This document shows, one piece after another, positions 8,437 through 17,154 of a DNA stretch of 64,000 nucleotides. The stretch is from Burkholderia sp. NRF60-BP8 (GTDB lineage: Bacteria; Pseudomonadota; Gammaproteobacteria; Burkholderiales; Burkholderiaceae). Each line of letters opens with the position of its first letter. Positions within the stretch are counted from its first letter, which is position 1. The notes beneath the pieces were generated by a model. The model worked only from the letters and a program-made list of their open reading frames with translations, searched no databases and had not been told where the DNA came from. Made by a program: the position numbers and the translations under genes. Where the stretch lies: positions 558,001 through 622,000 of the forward strand of contig NZ_CP013374.1 in the NCBI RefSeq assembly GCF_001522585.2. Reading direction: 5' to 3'.

Positions 8437-9939
8437 TCAGCCCGTCGAACGCGCGCCCGGCTCCCACCGCTCGATGTCGTCGAGCGGATACACCGGCCGC
8501 GCGAGCCGCTCGTAGCGGAACAGTCCGAAGTCCGAGCCCGTCACGCCGCGACTGTCGCATTCGACCAGCGCGGACGAAATCGGCACGAACACCGGCCGGC
8601 AATACATCCGCGACTTCAGCAGCAGGAAGCGCGCACGGCGTGGATCGACGCCGACGCTCTCGAACACGCCGAGATCCCACGGCTCCTGCGTGCGCTCGGT
8701 GACGACGAGCGTGGCCGTGCCGATGTCGAGCACCGCCGCGCGGCCCATGTACGCACGCTGCCCGGTATACGTCGGCCCCGTGATCACGTATTCGCCGTCG
8801 GTGATCGCGCGCACGATGCCCGTCGCGCGGAACGGTTCGCGCCGCACGCCGCCGTGCGACGGCAGCCGGTTGCCGACCGGCACCGTGACGGTGGCGCCGA
8901 CGCCCGCGTCGATCAGCGCCGCGACGGCTTCGGGATCGCACAACGGCCCGCTGACGATCCCGTCGAGCCCGTGCGCGAGCGCGGCTTCGAGCAGGTCCAT
9001 CGTGTCGCACGGGCCGCCCGACATGCAGTTGTCGCCGTGATCGAGCATCAGCACCGGGCGATCCGCGCCGTGGGCGAGCGCCGCGGCCCGCGCGACCGAT
9101 TCGGCGAGCGGCGCGCTGCGATACACGAATTCGTCGCGCGCGTCCCAGATCTGCCGCGCAATGCGTTCGGCTGCGGCGTCGGCGGCAGCGCGATCGCCGT
9201 CGGCCACCACGACCACGCTGATGCACGGCGCGGGAATATCCGCGAGCGAGAAACCGGGCAGGATCGATACCGCCAGCATTCCATCCGCCTCGGCCGCGCA
9301 CGCGGCCTCCACCGCGCGCCGCATCGCGCCTTCGGCGCTCGCGCTGCGCAGCGTCGACGTCATCAGCGGCGGCTGCCGCCACGCGAGCACGGGCCGCGCG
9401 CGGCCGTGAAGCCGGTCGAGCAGCAGCCGCGCCGCATGCTCGCCGGTCTCGTACATGTCGACGTGCGGATACGTCTTGAAACTGACGATCACGTCCGCGT
9501 GATCGATCATCTTCTGCGTGACGTTCGCGTGCAGGTCGAGCGCGACCGCGATCGGCGCACCGGGCAGCGCCGCGCGCACGCGCGCGAGCAGGTCGCCCTC
9601 GCCGTCCACGCTCTGCTCGGCGACCATCGCGCCGTGCAGGTCGAGCATCACCGCATCGCAGCCGGGCGCGGCGGCGACGATCGCATCGCAGATCGCCGCA
9701 TACGCGTCGGCCGCGACCGGCCCGCTCGGGTTCGCGGCCGCCGACACGGGCGTCACGATATCGGCGCCTTCGCGCTCGGCCGCGTCGATGAACGCGGCCA
9801 TCGCGGTGCGCATCCCGCGATTCGCGCGATACGCGTCGTCGCCCCAGTCGGGGCCGTTGCGGCCGAACGCGGCAAGCGGCGTCGGCACCGGCGAGAACGT
9901 GTTGGTCTCGTGGTTCATCCGGGCGATCAGGATCTTCAT
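8437..9939 (-). CDS. M81 family metallopeptidase (MlrC-like)
   Basis: 500 residues from the ATG at 9939, which overlaps the stop of the upstream M20 gene as ATGA, indicating translational coupling. Family signatures are visible: the N-terminal HETNTF motif (residues 9-14), DLHGAMV, and the later DHGDNCMSGGPCDT block, a candidate metal-binding region. M81 enzymes are zinc peptidases named for MlrC, which cleaves linear microcystin peptides. In this setting the substrate is more probably a small peptide or amide imported by the adjacent Liv-type ABC transporter; that is inference. Confidence 0.88.
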   Translation of the reverse strand: MKILIARMNHETNTFSPVPTPLAAFGRNGPDWGDDAYRANRGMRTAMAAFIDAAEREGADIVTPVSAAANPSGPVAADAYAAICDAIVAAAPGCDAVMLDLHGAMVAEQSVDGEGDLLARVRAALPGAPIAVALDLHANVTQKMIDHADVIVSFKTYPHVDMYETGEHAARLLLDRLHGRARPVLAWRQPPLMTSTLRSASAEGAMRRAVEAACAAEADGMLAVSILPGFSLADIPAPCISVVVVADGDRAAADAAAERIARQIWDARDEFVYRSAPLAESVARAAALAHGADRPVLMLDHGDNCMSGGPCDTMDLLEAALAHGLDGIVSGPLCDPEAVAALIDAGVGATVTVPVGNRLPSHGGVRREPFRATGIVRAITDGEYVITGPTYTGQRAYMGRAAVLDIGTATLVVTERTQEPWDLGVFESVGVDPRRARFLLLKSRMYCRPVFVPISSALVECDSRGVTGSDFGLFRYERLARPVYPLDDIERWEPGARSTG

Positions 9940-11225
9940 CGCGCACGGCCCTCCGCGATCCCGGCCGCGCCCAGCATCGCATGCAGCAGCACGTTGCAGC
10001 CGGCTTCCAGATGCACCGGATCGGCGTCTTCGATCTCGTTGTGACTGATGCCGTCCTTGCACGGCACGAAGATCATCGCGGTCGGCGCCACGCGCGCGAG
10101 ATACACCGCATCGTGGCCCGCGCCGCTGATCACGTTCATCGACGACAGCCCGAGCGCGTGCGCCCCGGCGCGGACCTGCTCGATCAGCGCCGGATCGAAC
10201 GGCTGCGGCGGAAAATACACGACCGGCTCGATGTCGATCCGCATCCCGGCCGCCGCGCCCAGGTCGGCGCATGTCGCACGCAGTTGCGCGTCCATCGACG
10301 CCAGCGTCGCGTCGTCGGCCGCGCGCAGGTCGACGGTCAGCGTCACGCGGCCGGGAATCACGTTGCGCGAATTCGGGTGCACGTCGACCCAGCCGACCGT
10401 GCCGCGTCCGTGCGGCGGATGCGCACGCGCGATGCCGTTCACCGCACGCACGAGATCGGCCGCGACCAGCAGCGCATCGCGGCGCAGTTCCATCGGCGTC
10501 GGGCCCGCATGCGCCTCCATGCCGTGTACGGTCACGTCGTACCAGCGCTGCCCGAGCGCGCCCTCGACCACGCCGATCGTCGTGTCGTGCGCCTCCAATA
10601 CCGGCCCCTGCTCGATATGCGCTTCGAAATACGCGCCGACCGGATGCGCACCGTGCCCGTCGTCCGCGCCGCCCGCATAGCCGATCGCGGCCAGCGCATC
10701 GCGCACCGACACGCCATCGCGATCGCGTTGCGCGAGCGCATGGTCGAGCGTGAACGCGCCCGCGAACACGCCGGACCCCATCATCACCGGAACGAAGCGC
10801 GACCCTTCTTCGTTGGTCCAGACGACCACCTCGAGCGGCGCGCGCGTACGCACCCCGGCGTCATCGAGCGTACGCAGCACCTCGAGGCCGGCCAGCACGC
10901 CGTAGTTGCCGTCGAACTTGCCGCCGGTCGGCTGCGTGTCGATATGGCTGCCCGTCGCCACGGGCGGCAGGTCGTCCCGTTCGCCCGCGCGCCGCGCAAA
11001 GATATTGCCGATCGCATCGACGCGCACGGTGCAGCCGATTTCCTTGGCCCAGGCGACGAACAAGTCGCGTGCCTGGCGATCGAGGTCCGTGAGCGCGAGA
11101 CGGCACACACCGCCCTTGTCGGTCGCACCGATCCGCGCGAGGCGCATCAGGCTGTCCCACAGCCGCGCGCCATCGACGCGCAAGCCGGACGCCGCGACGC
11201 CCGGAGTCACATCCTGTACTTGCAT
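9936..11225 (-). CDS. M20-family Zn-dependent hydrolase (N-carbamoyl-L-amino-acid hydrolase / allantoate amidohydrolase type)
   Basis: 429 residues if started at ATG 11225, preceded by AGGA with 10-bp spacing; earlier in-frame ATGs at 11234, 11243 and 11270 are possible, and the last would overlap the livF stop. Motifs typical of the AmaB/HyuC/AllC group: GSHIDTQPTGGKFDGNYG (first metal-binding block), TNEEGSRF (catalytic Glu and metal ligand), AHIEQGP, and GAGHDA near the C terminus. It hydrolyses N-carbamoyl or ureido amides. It sits last but one in the liv-hydrolase operon and overlaps the M81 gene by 4 bp. Confidence 0.9.
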   Translation of the reverse strand: MQVQDVTPGVAASGLRVDGARLWDSLMRLARIGATDKGGVCRLALTDLDRQARDLFVAWAKEIGCTVRVDAIGNIFARRAGERDDLPPVATGSHIDTQPTGGKFDGNYGVLAGLEVLRTLDDAGVRTRAPLEVVVWTNEEGSRFVPVMMGSGVFAGAFTLDHALAQRDRDGVSVRDALAAIGYAGGADDGHGAHPVGAYFEAHIEQGPVLEAHDTTIGVVEGALGQRWYDVTVHGMEAHAGPTPMELRRDALLVAADLVRAVNGIARAHPPHGRGTVGWVDVHPNSRNVIPGRVTLTVDLRAADDATLASMDAQLRATCADLGAAAGMRIDIEPVVYFPPQPFDPALIEQVRAGAHALGLSSMNVISGAGHDAVYLARVAPTAMIFVPCKDGISHNEIEDADPVHLEAGCNVLLHAMLGAAGIAEGRAR

Positions 11226-11259
11226 CGTTGCCATTCCTCGCATTGAAAGGGCCGTGCGC

Positions 11260-11961
11260 TCATGCGACACCGACGCCCAGGTAGCGGTCCTTCACGTCGT
11301 GATCGGCCGCGAATGCCGCGTTGCTGCCTTCGTAGACGATCACGCCCTGTTCGATCACGAAGTGGCGGTCCGCGAGCTGCGTGCACACTTCGAGGTTCTG
11401 TTCGACGAGCAGGATCGCGACGCCGGCCGCCTTGATCTGCTTCAACTGCGCGACGATTTCCTCGACGATCACCGGGGCGAGCCCCTCGACCGGCTCGTCG
11501 AGCATCAGCAGCCGCGGATGATTCATCAGCGCGCGGCCGATCGCGAGCATCTGCTGCTCGCCACCCGACAACTGAGCGCCGCCGTTGCGGCGGCGTTCCT
11601 TCAGGCGCGGAAAGATCCGGTAGATGTCGTCGAGCTGCCACGGCGAATCGCGACGCGCGCCGAGCCGCAGGTTTTCCTCGACCGACAGCAGCCGGAAAAT
11701 CCCCCGATGCTCGGGCACGAAGCACAGGCCGCGCGCGGCGATCCGGTGCGCCGGCTGCCCGGACACCGGCCGGCCCGCGAACGTCACCGTGCCGCCGGTC
11801 GGCGCGACGACGCCCGCGATCGTCTTGAGCGTCGTCGATTTGCCCGCGCCGTTGCGGCCGAGCAGCGTCACCGTCTCCCCTTCGCTCACGTTCAGCGAAA
11901 TGCCCTGCAGCACGTGGCTCTTGCCGTAGCAGGCGTGCACCTCCTTCACGTCGAGCATCAT
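11260..11961 (-). CDS. livF: branched-chain amino-acid-type ABC transporter ATP-binding protein LivF
   Basis: 233 residues, cytoplasmic ATPase subunit. Walker A (GRNGAGKST), signature (LSGGEQQ), Walker B (LLMLDEP) and the switch His are present. Its ATG overlaps the livG stop as ATGA, as do all junctions in this transporter operon. With LivG it should energise uptake through LivH/LivM. The neighbouring amidohydrolase and M81 peptidase suggest the cargo is an amide or small peptide rather than leucine. Confidence 0.9.
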   Translation of the reverse strand: MMLDVKEVHACYGKSHVLQGISLNVSEGETVTLLGRNGAGKSTTLKTIAGVVAPTGGTVTFAGRPVSGQPAHRIAARGLCFVPEHRGIFRLLSVEENLRLGARRDSPWQLDDIYRIFPRLKERRRNGGAQLSGGEQQMLAIGRALMNHPRLLMLDEPVEGLAPVIVEEIVAQLKQIKAAGVAILLVEQNLEVCTQLADRHFVIEQGVIVYEGSNAAFAADHDVKDRYLGVGVA

Positions 11962-12725
11962 GCGCGGCCTCCCGTGATCATGTTGCCGAGATAGGCGCTG
12001 CGCACGCGCGCGTCGCCGCGAATCGCGTCGGGTCGGCCTTCGACCAGCACGCGCCCTTGCTGCATCACCGTGATCGTGTCCGAGATGTCCATCACGATGC
12101 CCATGTTGTGTTCGATCAGCACGACCGTGTAGTCGTCGCGCAGGCCGCGGATCAGCGTCTTCATGTCGTCGAGATCGTCGATGCCCATGCCCGACGTCGG
12201 CTCGTCGAGGAAAATCGCGCGCGGCCGGGCCGCCAGCGCCATCCCCACCTCCAACCGGCGCTGCTGGCCGTGCGACAGCACACCCGACGCCGTGTCGGCG
12301 AAGCGCTGCAGGCCGAGCCGCTCGAGTACGTCGTCGATGATGCCGTCGTGCGCGAGCGCGCCGCGCGGCGGCGCCCACGGATTGAGCGCCCGGCGCGATT
12401 CGACGCCCTGCGCGGCAACGCGCAGGTTCTCGCGCACGCTCAGGTTCGGAAACAGGCTCGTCACCTGGAACGAGCGGGCGATGCCGCGCCGCACGCGCTT
12501 GTGATCGGGCTCGTGCGACACGTCGTGACCGTCGAACAGGATCGAGCCCGACGTGATCGGCAGCGTGCCGGTCAGCGTATGGAACAACGTCGTCTTGCCC
12601 GCGCCGTTCGGGCCGATCACCGAATGCACGGTGCGCGGCATGATGCGCAGATCGACGCCGCCCAGCGCCGTGAACTTGCCGTAGCGCTTGACGATGCCGC
12701 GCGCTTCGAGAATCGCTTCGCTCAT
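11958..12725 (-). CDS. livG: branched-chain amino-acid-type ABC transporter ATP-binding protein LivG
   Basis: 255 residues with Walker A (GPNGAGKTT), a signature in the LivG variant form (LSHGQQRRLEVGMAL), Walker B (AIFLDEP) and the long LivG insert before the signature. Cytoplasmic ATPase partner of LivF. Overlaps livM upstream by 4 bp and livF downstream by 4 bp, so the five transporter genes are one transcription unit. Confidence 0.9.
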   Translation of the reverse strand: MSEAILEARGIVKRYGKFTALGGVDLRIMPRTVHSVIGPNGAGKTTLFHTLTGTLPITSGSILFDGHDVSHEPDHKRVRRGIARSFQVTSLFPNLSVRENLRVAAQGVESRRALNPWAPPRGALAHDGIIDDVLERLGLQRFADTASGVLSHGQQRRLEVGMALAARPRAIFLDEPTSGMGIDDLDDMKTLIRGLRDDYTVVLIEHNMGIVMDISDTITVMQQGRVLVEGRPDAIRGDARVRSAYLGNMITGGRA

Positions 12726-13765
12726 TGCCGCTCCTTGTCCGTGGCCGCCGTGCGATCGCTACGCCGCAGCGACGCCACGATGCGTTCGCCCAGCCCCCAC
12801 AACCCGCGCTGCATGAACAGGCTGACCGCGATCAGCACGAGGCCGAGCAGCAGCAACCACCGAGGCCACAGCGTCGACAGCCAGTCCGCGAACAGTACGT
12901 AGAACGCCGCGCCGAGCACCGACGCGAACAGGTTGCCCGTGCCGCCGATCACCGTCATCACGAGGATCATCTCGCTCGTGTGATAGTCGATGTTCGACAG
13001 CGGCGCGATGCCCGTCATCAGCGCGTGCAGCGCCCCCGCCAGGCCCGTGACCGCGCCCGAGATCACGAACGCCGCGAGCTTGAAGCGCTTCACGTCATAG
13101 CCGGCCGCCGCCGCGCGCGCCTCGTTGTCGCGAATCGCGAGCAGCGTCCGGCCGAATACCGAGTGCGACACGCGCAGCAGCAGCCAGAACAGCGCGACGA
13201 ACAGCACCGCGACGAAGCCGTAGTAGCGCCACGGCGAATCGAGCGAGACGAGCGGATGGCCGAGCGCGGACAGCGCGGGGCGCGGGATGTCGAGCAGCCC
13301 GTTGTCGCCGCCCGTCACATCCGGCGTCGTATACGCGAGGAAGTAGAACAGTTGCCCGAACGCGAGCGTCAGCATCACGAAATACGTGCCGCGCTGCCGG
13401 ATCGAGAACCAGCCGACGAGCGCGGCCGCGATCGCGCCGAGCACCGCGGCCGCGACCAGCGCGGCCGTCACGGACGCGACGCCGCGCGTCAGCACCAGCC
13501 CCGCCGCGTAACTGCCGAGCCCGAAGAAGATGCCCTGCCCGAACGACAGCAGCCCCGTGTAGCCAAGCAACAGGTTGCAGCCGAGCGCGGCGAGCGCGAA
13601 CACCAGTACTTCGGTCGCGAGCGAGCCCGAACTCAACACGAGCGGCAACACGCACGTGGCCACCACCGCGAGCCAGCCTTCCGGCCGCTGCAGCACGCCG
13701 CGCCACGGCTGCGGGCGTTGCGACGCCGCCGCGCCCGGCGGCAGCGGTTTCGACGATTCGATCAT
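12722..13765 (-). CDS. livM: branched-chain amino-acid-type ABC transporter permease LivM
   Basis: 347 residues from ATG 13765, which overlaps the livH stop as ATGA. Multi-spanning inner-membrane protein with the conserved LivM blocks GYTGLLSFGQGIFFGLGSY, RGTYFVMLTLAFGQ and the EAA-like loop FGRTLLAIRDNEARAAAAGYDVKRFK, which contacts the ATPases. The N-terminal 25 residues are a cytoplasmic Pro-rich tail. Heterodimeric pore partner of LivH. Confidence 0.9.
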   Translation of the reverse strand: MIESSKPLPPGAAASQRPQPWRGVLQRPEGWLAVVATCVLPLVLSSGSLATEVLVFALAALGCNLLLGYTGLLSFGQGIFFGLGSYAAGLVLTRGVASVTAALVAAAVLGAIAAALVGWFSIRQRGTYFVMLTLAFGQLFYFLAYTTPDVTGGDNGLLDIPRPALSALGHPLVSLDSPWRYYGFVAVLFVALFWLLLRVSHSVFGRTLLAIRDNEARAAAAGYDVKRFKLAAFVISGAVTGLAGALHALMTGIAPLSNIDYHTSEMILVMTVIGGTGNLFASVLGAAFYVLFADWLSTLWPRWLLLLGLVLIAVSLFMQRGLWGLGERIVASLRRSDRTAATDKERQ

Positions 13766-14622
13766 GCAGCCCTCCCCAGCAAACCGTTCGGACGCAGCAG
13801 CAGCACGGCCGCCATCGCGACATAGATCATCAGTCGCGCGCCTTCCGGCCACAGCGTGCTCATCAGGCTCTGCACGACGCCGACCAGCAACCCGCCGACG
13901 AGTGCGCCGAGAAAATTCCCCATTCCGCCGACGACGACCACGACGAACGCGACGCCGAGCGCCTCGATGCCCATGAACGGATCGACGCCGCGAATCGGTG
14001 CGGCGAGCACGCCGGCCAGCGCCGCGGTCGCCGCGCCGAGCGCGAACACGAGGCTGAACACGCGCGTCACGTTGATGCCGAGCAGCGACACCATCTCCGT
14101 CGACTCGCTGCCCGCGCGCACCGTGCTGCCGAGCCGCGTGCCTTCGAGCACCCACCACAGCAGCGCCGCGAGCACGGCCGTGAACCCGATCACGAACAAC
14201 CGGTACTTCGGATAGACGAAGCCGCCCCAGATCACGACGCCGTTCAGTGCGTCGGGCGGCGGCACGTTGTCGCCGAGCGGCCCCCACGCGAGGATCGCGC
14301 ACTCCTGCAGCACGAGCGCGAGCCCCACCGTCGCGAGAATGTGGAATTCATGCTGCTGCGCGTACACGTGGCGCAGCACGAGCTTTTCGACGCCCCACGC
14401 GAACGCGCCGACCACGAGCGGCACGATCGCGAGCGCGACCCAGAAATTCGCCGACCATTGCAGCGCCTGGTAGCAGAGATACGCACCGAGCAGGTAGAAC
14501 GCGCCGTGAGCGAAATTCACGAAGCGCAGCAGGCCGAACACGATCGACAGGCCGACGGCGAGCAGGAAATACAGCATGCCCACGCCGATGCCGTTGACGA
14601 TCTGCAGCAGATAGACGTTCAT
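13762..14622 (-). CDS. livH: branched-chain amino-acid-type ABC transporter permease LivH
   Basis: 286 residues from ATG 14622 (MNVYLLQIVNGIGVGML). The frame is open further upstream, but this start fits the family. Typical LivH features: SIVFGLLRFVNFAHGAFYLLGAY early, the EAA-like loop TRLGSTVRAGSESTEMVSLLGINV, and a final VGVVQSLMSTLW block. Inner-membrane pore subunit. It lies about 70 bp downstream of the binding-protein gene. Confidence 0.9.
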   Translation of the reverse strand: MNVYLLQIVNGIGVGMLYFLLAVGLSIVFGLLRFVNFAHGAFYLLGAYLCYQALQWSANFWVALAIVPLVVGAFAWGVEKLVLRHVYAQQHEFHILATVGLALVLQECAILAWGPLGDNVPPPDALNGVVIWGGFVYPKYRLFVIGFTAVLAALLWWVLEGTRLGSTVRAGSESTEMVSLLGINVTRVFSLVFALGAATAALAGVLAAPIRGVDPFMGIEALGVAFVVVVVGGMGNFLGALVGGLLVGVVQSLMSTLWPEGARLMIYVAMAAVLLLRPNGLLGRAA

Positions 14623-14692
14623 GGCTTCCGTGTCGGAAAGGAAGGTAACGGACGCCCGCGGCGCGCGATGCGCCGCGAACGCATGCACGGCG

Positions 14693-15916
14693 TCACGCGA
14701 GCTTGCAGCCCGTCTTGTCGAGCGGCAGGAACGACTGGCCCGAGCTGACGATGTCGGCGTAGTCGTCCGCGTTCTTCATCCGGCCCTTCGGCTTGCCTTT
14801 CAGCAGGTAGTAGTTCTTCAGCACCTGGTGGTCGCCCTTGCGGATTTCCTCGGGCCCCGTCAGGCCGTCGTACTTCAACCCTTCCATCGCGGCGACGACC
14901 TTCTTCGGATCGGCGCTGCCGGCCTTCACCATCGCGTCGATCAGGATCTTCGAGCAGATGTACGAACCCGCGAGGCTGTAGTTCGGGTTCGCGTTGAACG
15001 CGGCGTTCGCGCGTTTCACCAGGTCGCGGTTCAGCGGCGAATCGATGCCGTGCCAGTACTGCGCGCCGAAATACACGCCGTCGCAGATGTCCGGGCCGAG
15101 CGCCTCGAACTGCTCGAGCCCCGACGCCCATGCGAGCAGGATCGTGCAGTTGCGCTTCATTCCGAAGCTGACGGCCTGGCGCAGCGTGTCCGACGATTGC
15201 GAGCCGAAGTTCAGGATCAGCAGCACGTCGGGCTGCGCGGCGGCCGCATTCGTCAGGTAGCCGCTGAACTCCTTTTCGGCGAGCGAGTGGTAGCTGTTGC
15301 CGACGTGCTCGATGCCCTTTTCCTTGAAGATCGCCTTCGCGGCCGACAGCAGCCCGTCGCCGAACACGTATTGCGGCGTGATCGTGTACCAGCGCTTCGC
15401 CTTCGGCAGCATCTGGATCAACGGGCGGACCGTCTGCTCGATCGCGCCGAAGGTCGGCACCGACCAGCGGAAGGTCGCCGCGTTGCAATCCTTGCCGGTG
15501 ATCTCGTCCGCGCCGGCCGTGGTGATGAACACGCCGCCCGCCTTCTGGACTTCCTTGCCCATCGCCAGCGATTCGGACGACAGGATGCCGCCCGCGAAGA
15601 AGCGCACGCCCTTCTGTTGCGCGATCTCCTGCACGCGCCGCACGGCGGTCGCGGGCTTGCCCTCGGTGTCGAGCGCCGTATAGGCGAGCGGCGCGCCGAG
15701 CACCTTGCCGTATTGCTTGACGACCAACTGCATGCCGAGATCGGCGTACTTGCCGTTGGCGGCGAACGGGCCGGACATCGGCACCGGGCAGGCGAGCTGG
15801 ATGGGCGAGCCCTGCGCGAACGCGACACGGGACGACATGCTGCCGAGCGCGCCCGGCACGGCCGACAGCGCGGCCAGTTTCAACAGTTCTCGGCGATTCA
15901 AGTTGACGCTCCTCAT
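14693..15916 (-). CDS. ABC transporter periplasmic substrate-binding protein (LivK-like, Tat signal)
   Basis: 407 residues from ATG 15916. The leader MRSVNLNRRELLKLAALSAVPG carries a twin-arginine pair followed by LLK and a hydrophobic stretch, suggesting Tat export, which is often seen in this group of Peripla_BP_6 proteins. The mature chain shows the family opening PIQLACPVPMSGPFAANGKYADLGM. It captures the substrate for LivHMGF. The gene is divergent from a FadR-type regulator, and the 212-bp shared promoter region contains a perfect palindrome. Confidence 0.88.
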   Translation of the reverse strand: MRSVNLNRRELLKLAALSAVPGALGSMSSRVAFAQGSPIQLACPVPMSGPFAANGKYADLGMQLVVKQYGKVLGAPLAYTALDTEGKPATAVRRVQEIAQQKGVRFFAGGILSSESLAMGKEVQKAGGVFITTAGADEITGKDCNAATFRWSVPTFGAIEQTVRPLIQMLPKAKRWYTITPQYVFGDGLLSAAKAIFKEKGIEHVGNSYHSLAEKEFSGYLTNAAAAQPDVLLILNFGSQSSDTLRQAVSFGMKRNCTILLAWASGLEQFEALGPDICDGVYFGAQYWHGIDSPLNRDLVKRANAAFNANPNYSLAGSYICSKILIDAMVKAGSADPKKVVAAMEGLKYDGLTGPEEIRKGDHQVLKNYYLLKGKPKGRMKNADDYADIVSSGQSFLPLDKTGCKLA

Positions 15917-15983
15917 GATGGGGACACACGCGATACGACCGACTGCCAAACCGCGCCCACGCCCCTGCCGGATGCGCGCCGCC

Positions 15984-16019
15984 GGTTGATCCTATTTATC
16001 ATGATAAATAGGATCAACC
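15984..16019. promoter_or_regulatory. perfect 36-bp palindrome, candidate operator of the divergent FadR-type regulator
   Basis: The half-site GGTTGATCCTATTTATCA is followed directly by its exact reverse complement. The core TATTTATCATGATAAATA is AT-rich in an otherwise GC-rich region. It lies between the divergent starts of the binding-protein gene (15916) and the regulator gene (16129), which is the usual place for autoregulatory GntR/FadR operators. A second TTGATCAA palindrome follows at 16031-16038. As RNA it could also form a long hairpin in either 5' leader. Confidence 0.75.
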
Positions 16020-16128
16020 TGATGCTAGAGTTGATCAAAATTGGTGTCAATCAGGCAAAATTCCGTACCCGCGCGGGGCCGATCGTCGACGATGACGCGG
16101 CGCGCGGTCAGACAAAGGAGTCGTGAAG

Positions 16129-16983
16129 ATGGTCATGGACCGAGCCAGGGCGGGCCTCGCGGTCGAAATCAAGCAGCCGAAGCGGGCCGATCTCGTCGCC
16201 GAGGAGATCAAGCGGCTGATCACCGAGAAGGACCTGAAGCCGGGCGACCGCCTGCCGCGCGAAGCCGAGCTGCAGCAGTTGTATGCGGTGAGCAAGAGCA
16301 CGATCCGGGAAGCGCTGAAGTCGCTCGAGGTGCAGGGGCTCATCAAGGTCACGACGGGGCCGTCGGGCGGCGGGATGGTCGTCGAGGTGCCGCTCGACCG
16401 CACGCTTCAGCTTCTGCAGAACTATCTGTTCTTCAAGGACGTGACGATCGACGACATCTATACGGTGCGCAAGCTGCTCGAACCCGAGCTGGCCGCCGGC
16501 GCCGTGCCGCACCTGACCGAGCGCGACTTCGCGGCGCTGGAAGCGAACATCGCGTGCTGCGACGGCGCGTCGGGCGTGCACGATCGCGGTCACATGCTGC
16601 GTCAGCGGCAGGAGGACACGACGTTCCACGACATCCTCGCGGCCGCGAACCCGAATCCGTTCCTGCGCTTCAGTTGCGAACTGATCAACGAGATGATCCG
16701 GCAGTTGATCGAGTTCCGGAACGATACGCCGCTCGTCGAGCACAAGCGTTTCGGCGAAGCGAACGTGTCGATCCACAAGGCGATCCTGCAGGCCGCGCGC
16801 GAGCGCGACACCGAGCGTGTCCGCGCGCTGATGGTCGAGCACATGACCGAGGCGCCGAAGCATGTGAAGCGGATGAAAGGGAAGCTGCGCGGGCGGTTGA
16901 TTCTCGATTCCGAGATCCGCAGGCGGGCCGCCGCTTCCGTTTCGGGATTCGATGCGGCCGCAACGGATCCGGAAGAACGCTGA
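16129..16983 (+). CDS. FadR-subfamily GntR transcriptional regulator (FCD domain)
   Basis: 284 residues from ATG 16129, placed 8 bp after AAGGAG (16115-16120); a GTG at 16123 is too close to that site. The N-terminal winged helix (PGDRLPREAELQQLYAVSKSTIREALKSLEVQGLI) is typical GntR. The C-terminal all-helical FCD domain includes EDTTFHDILAAANPN and ...VSIHKAILQAARERDTE, which supply metal/ligand residues. Probably represses the divergent liv-hydrolase operon and itself until it binds a small acid or amide. C-terminal tail is Ala-rich and not conserved. Confidence 0.9.
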   Translation: MVMDRARAGLAVEIKQPKRADLVAEEIKRLITEKDLKPGDRLPREAELQQLYAVSKSTIREALKSLEVQGLIKVTTGPSGGGMVVEVPLDRTLQLLQNYLFFKDVTIDDIYTVRKLLEPELAAGAVPHLTERDFAALEANIACCDGASGVHDRGHMLRQRQEDTTFHDILAAANPNPFLRFSCELINEMIRQLIEFRNDTPLVEHKRFGEANVSIHKAILQAARERDTERVRALMVEHMTEAPKHVKRMKGKLRGRLILDSEIRRRAAASVSGFDAAATDPEER

Positions 16984-17154
16984 GCGGCGGCAAACGCGGC
17001 GTGAACGCAAGGCCGACCGTTTCGCGGCGGTCCACGGCCTTCCGCCGCGCCAAGGTGACGGCGATGCGCCAGGCCGTCGCGTCCGAACGCCGCGAGCAGC
17101 GCTAGTACTGGCGGTGACGCGTTCGCCGCGCCGCTCTCCCAGGCGCTCAGGACG

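Noticed and set aside
7255..10044. 929-residue plus-strand frame opposite the beta-propeller and M81 genes
   Set aside because: Antisense shadow with Arg/Val/His-rich composition; the minus-strand genes have clear motifs and coupled starts.
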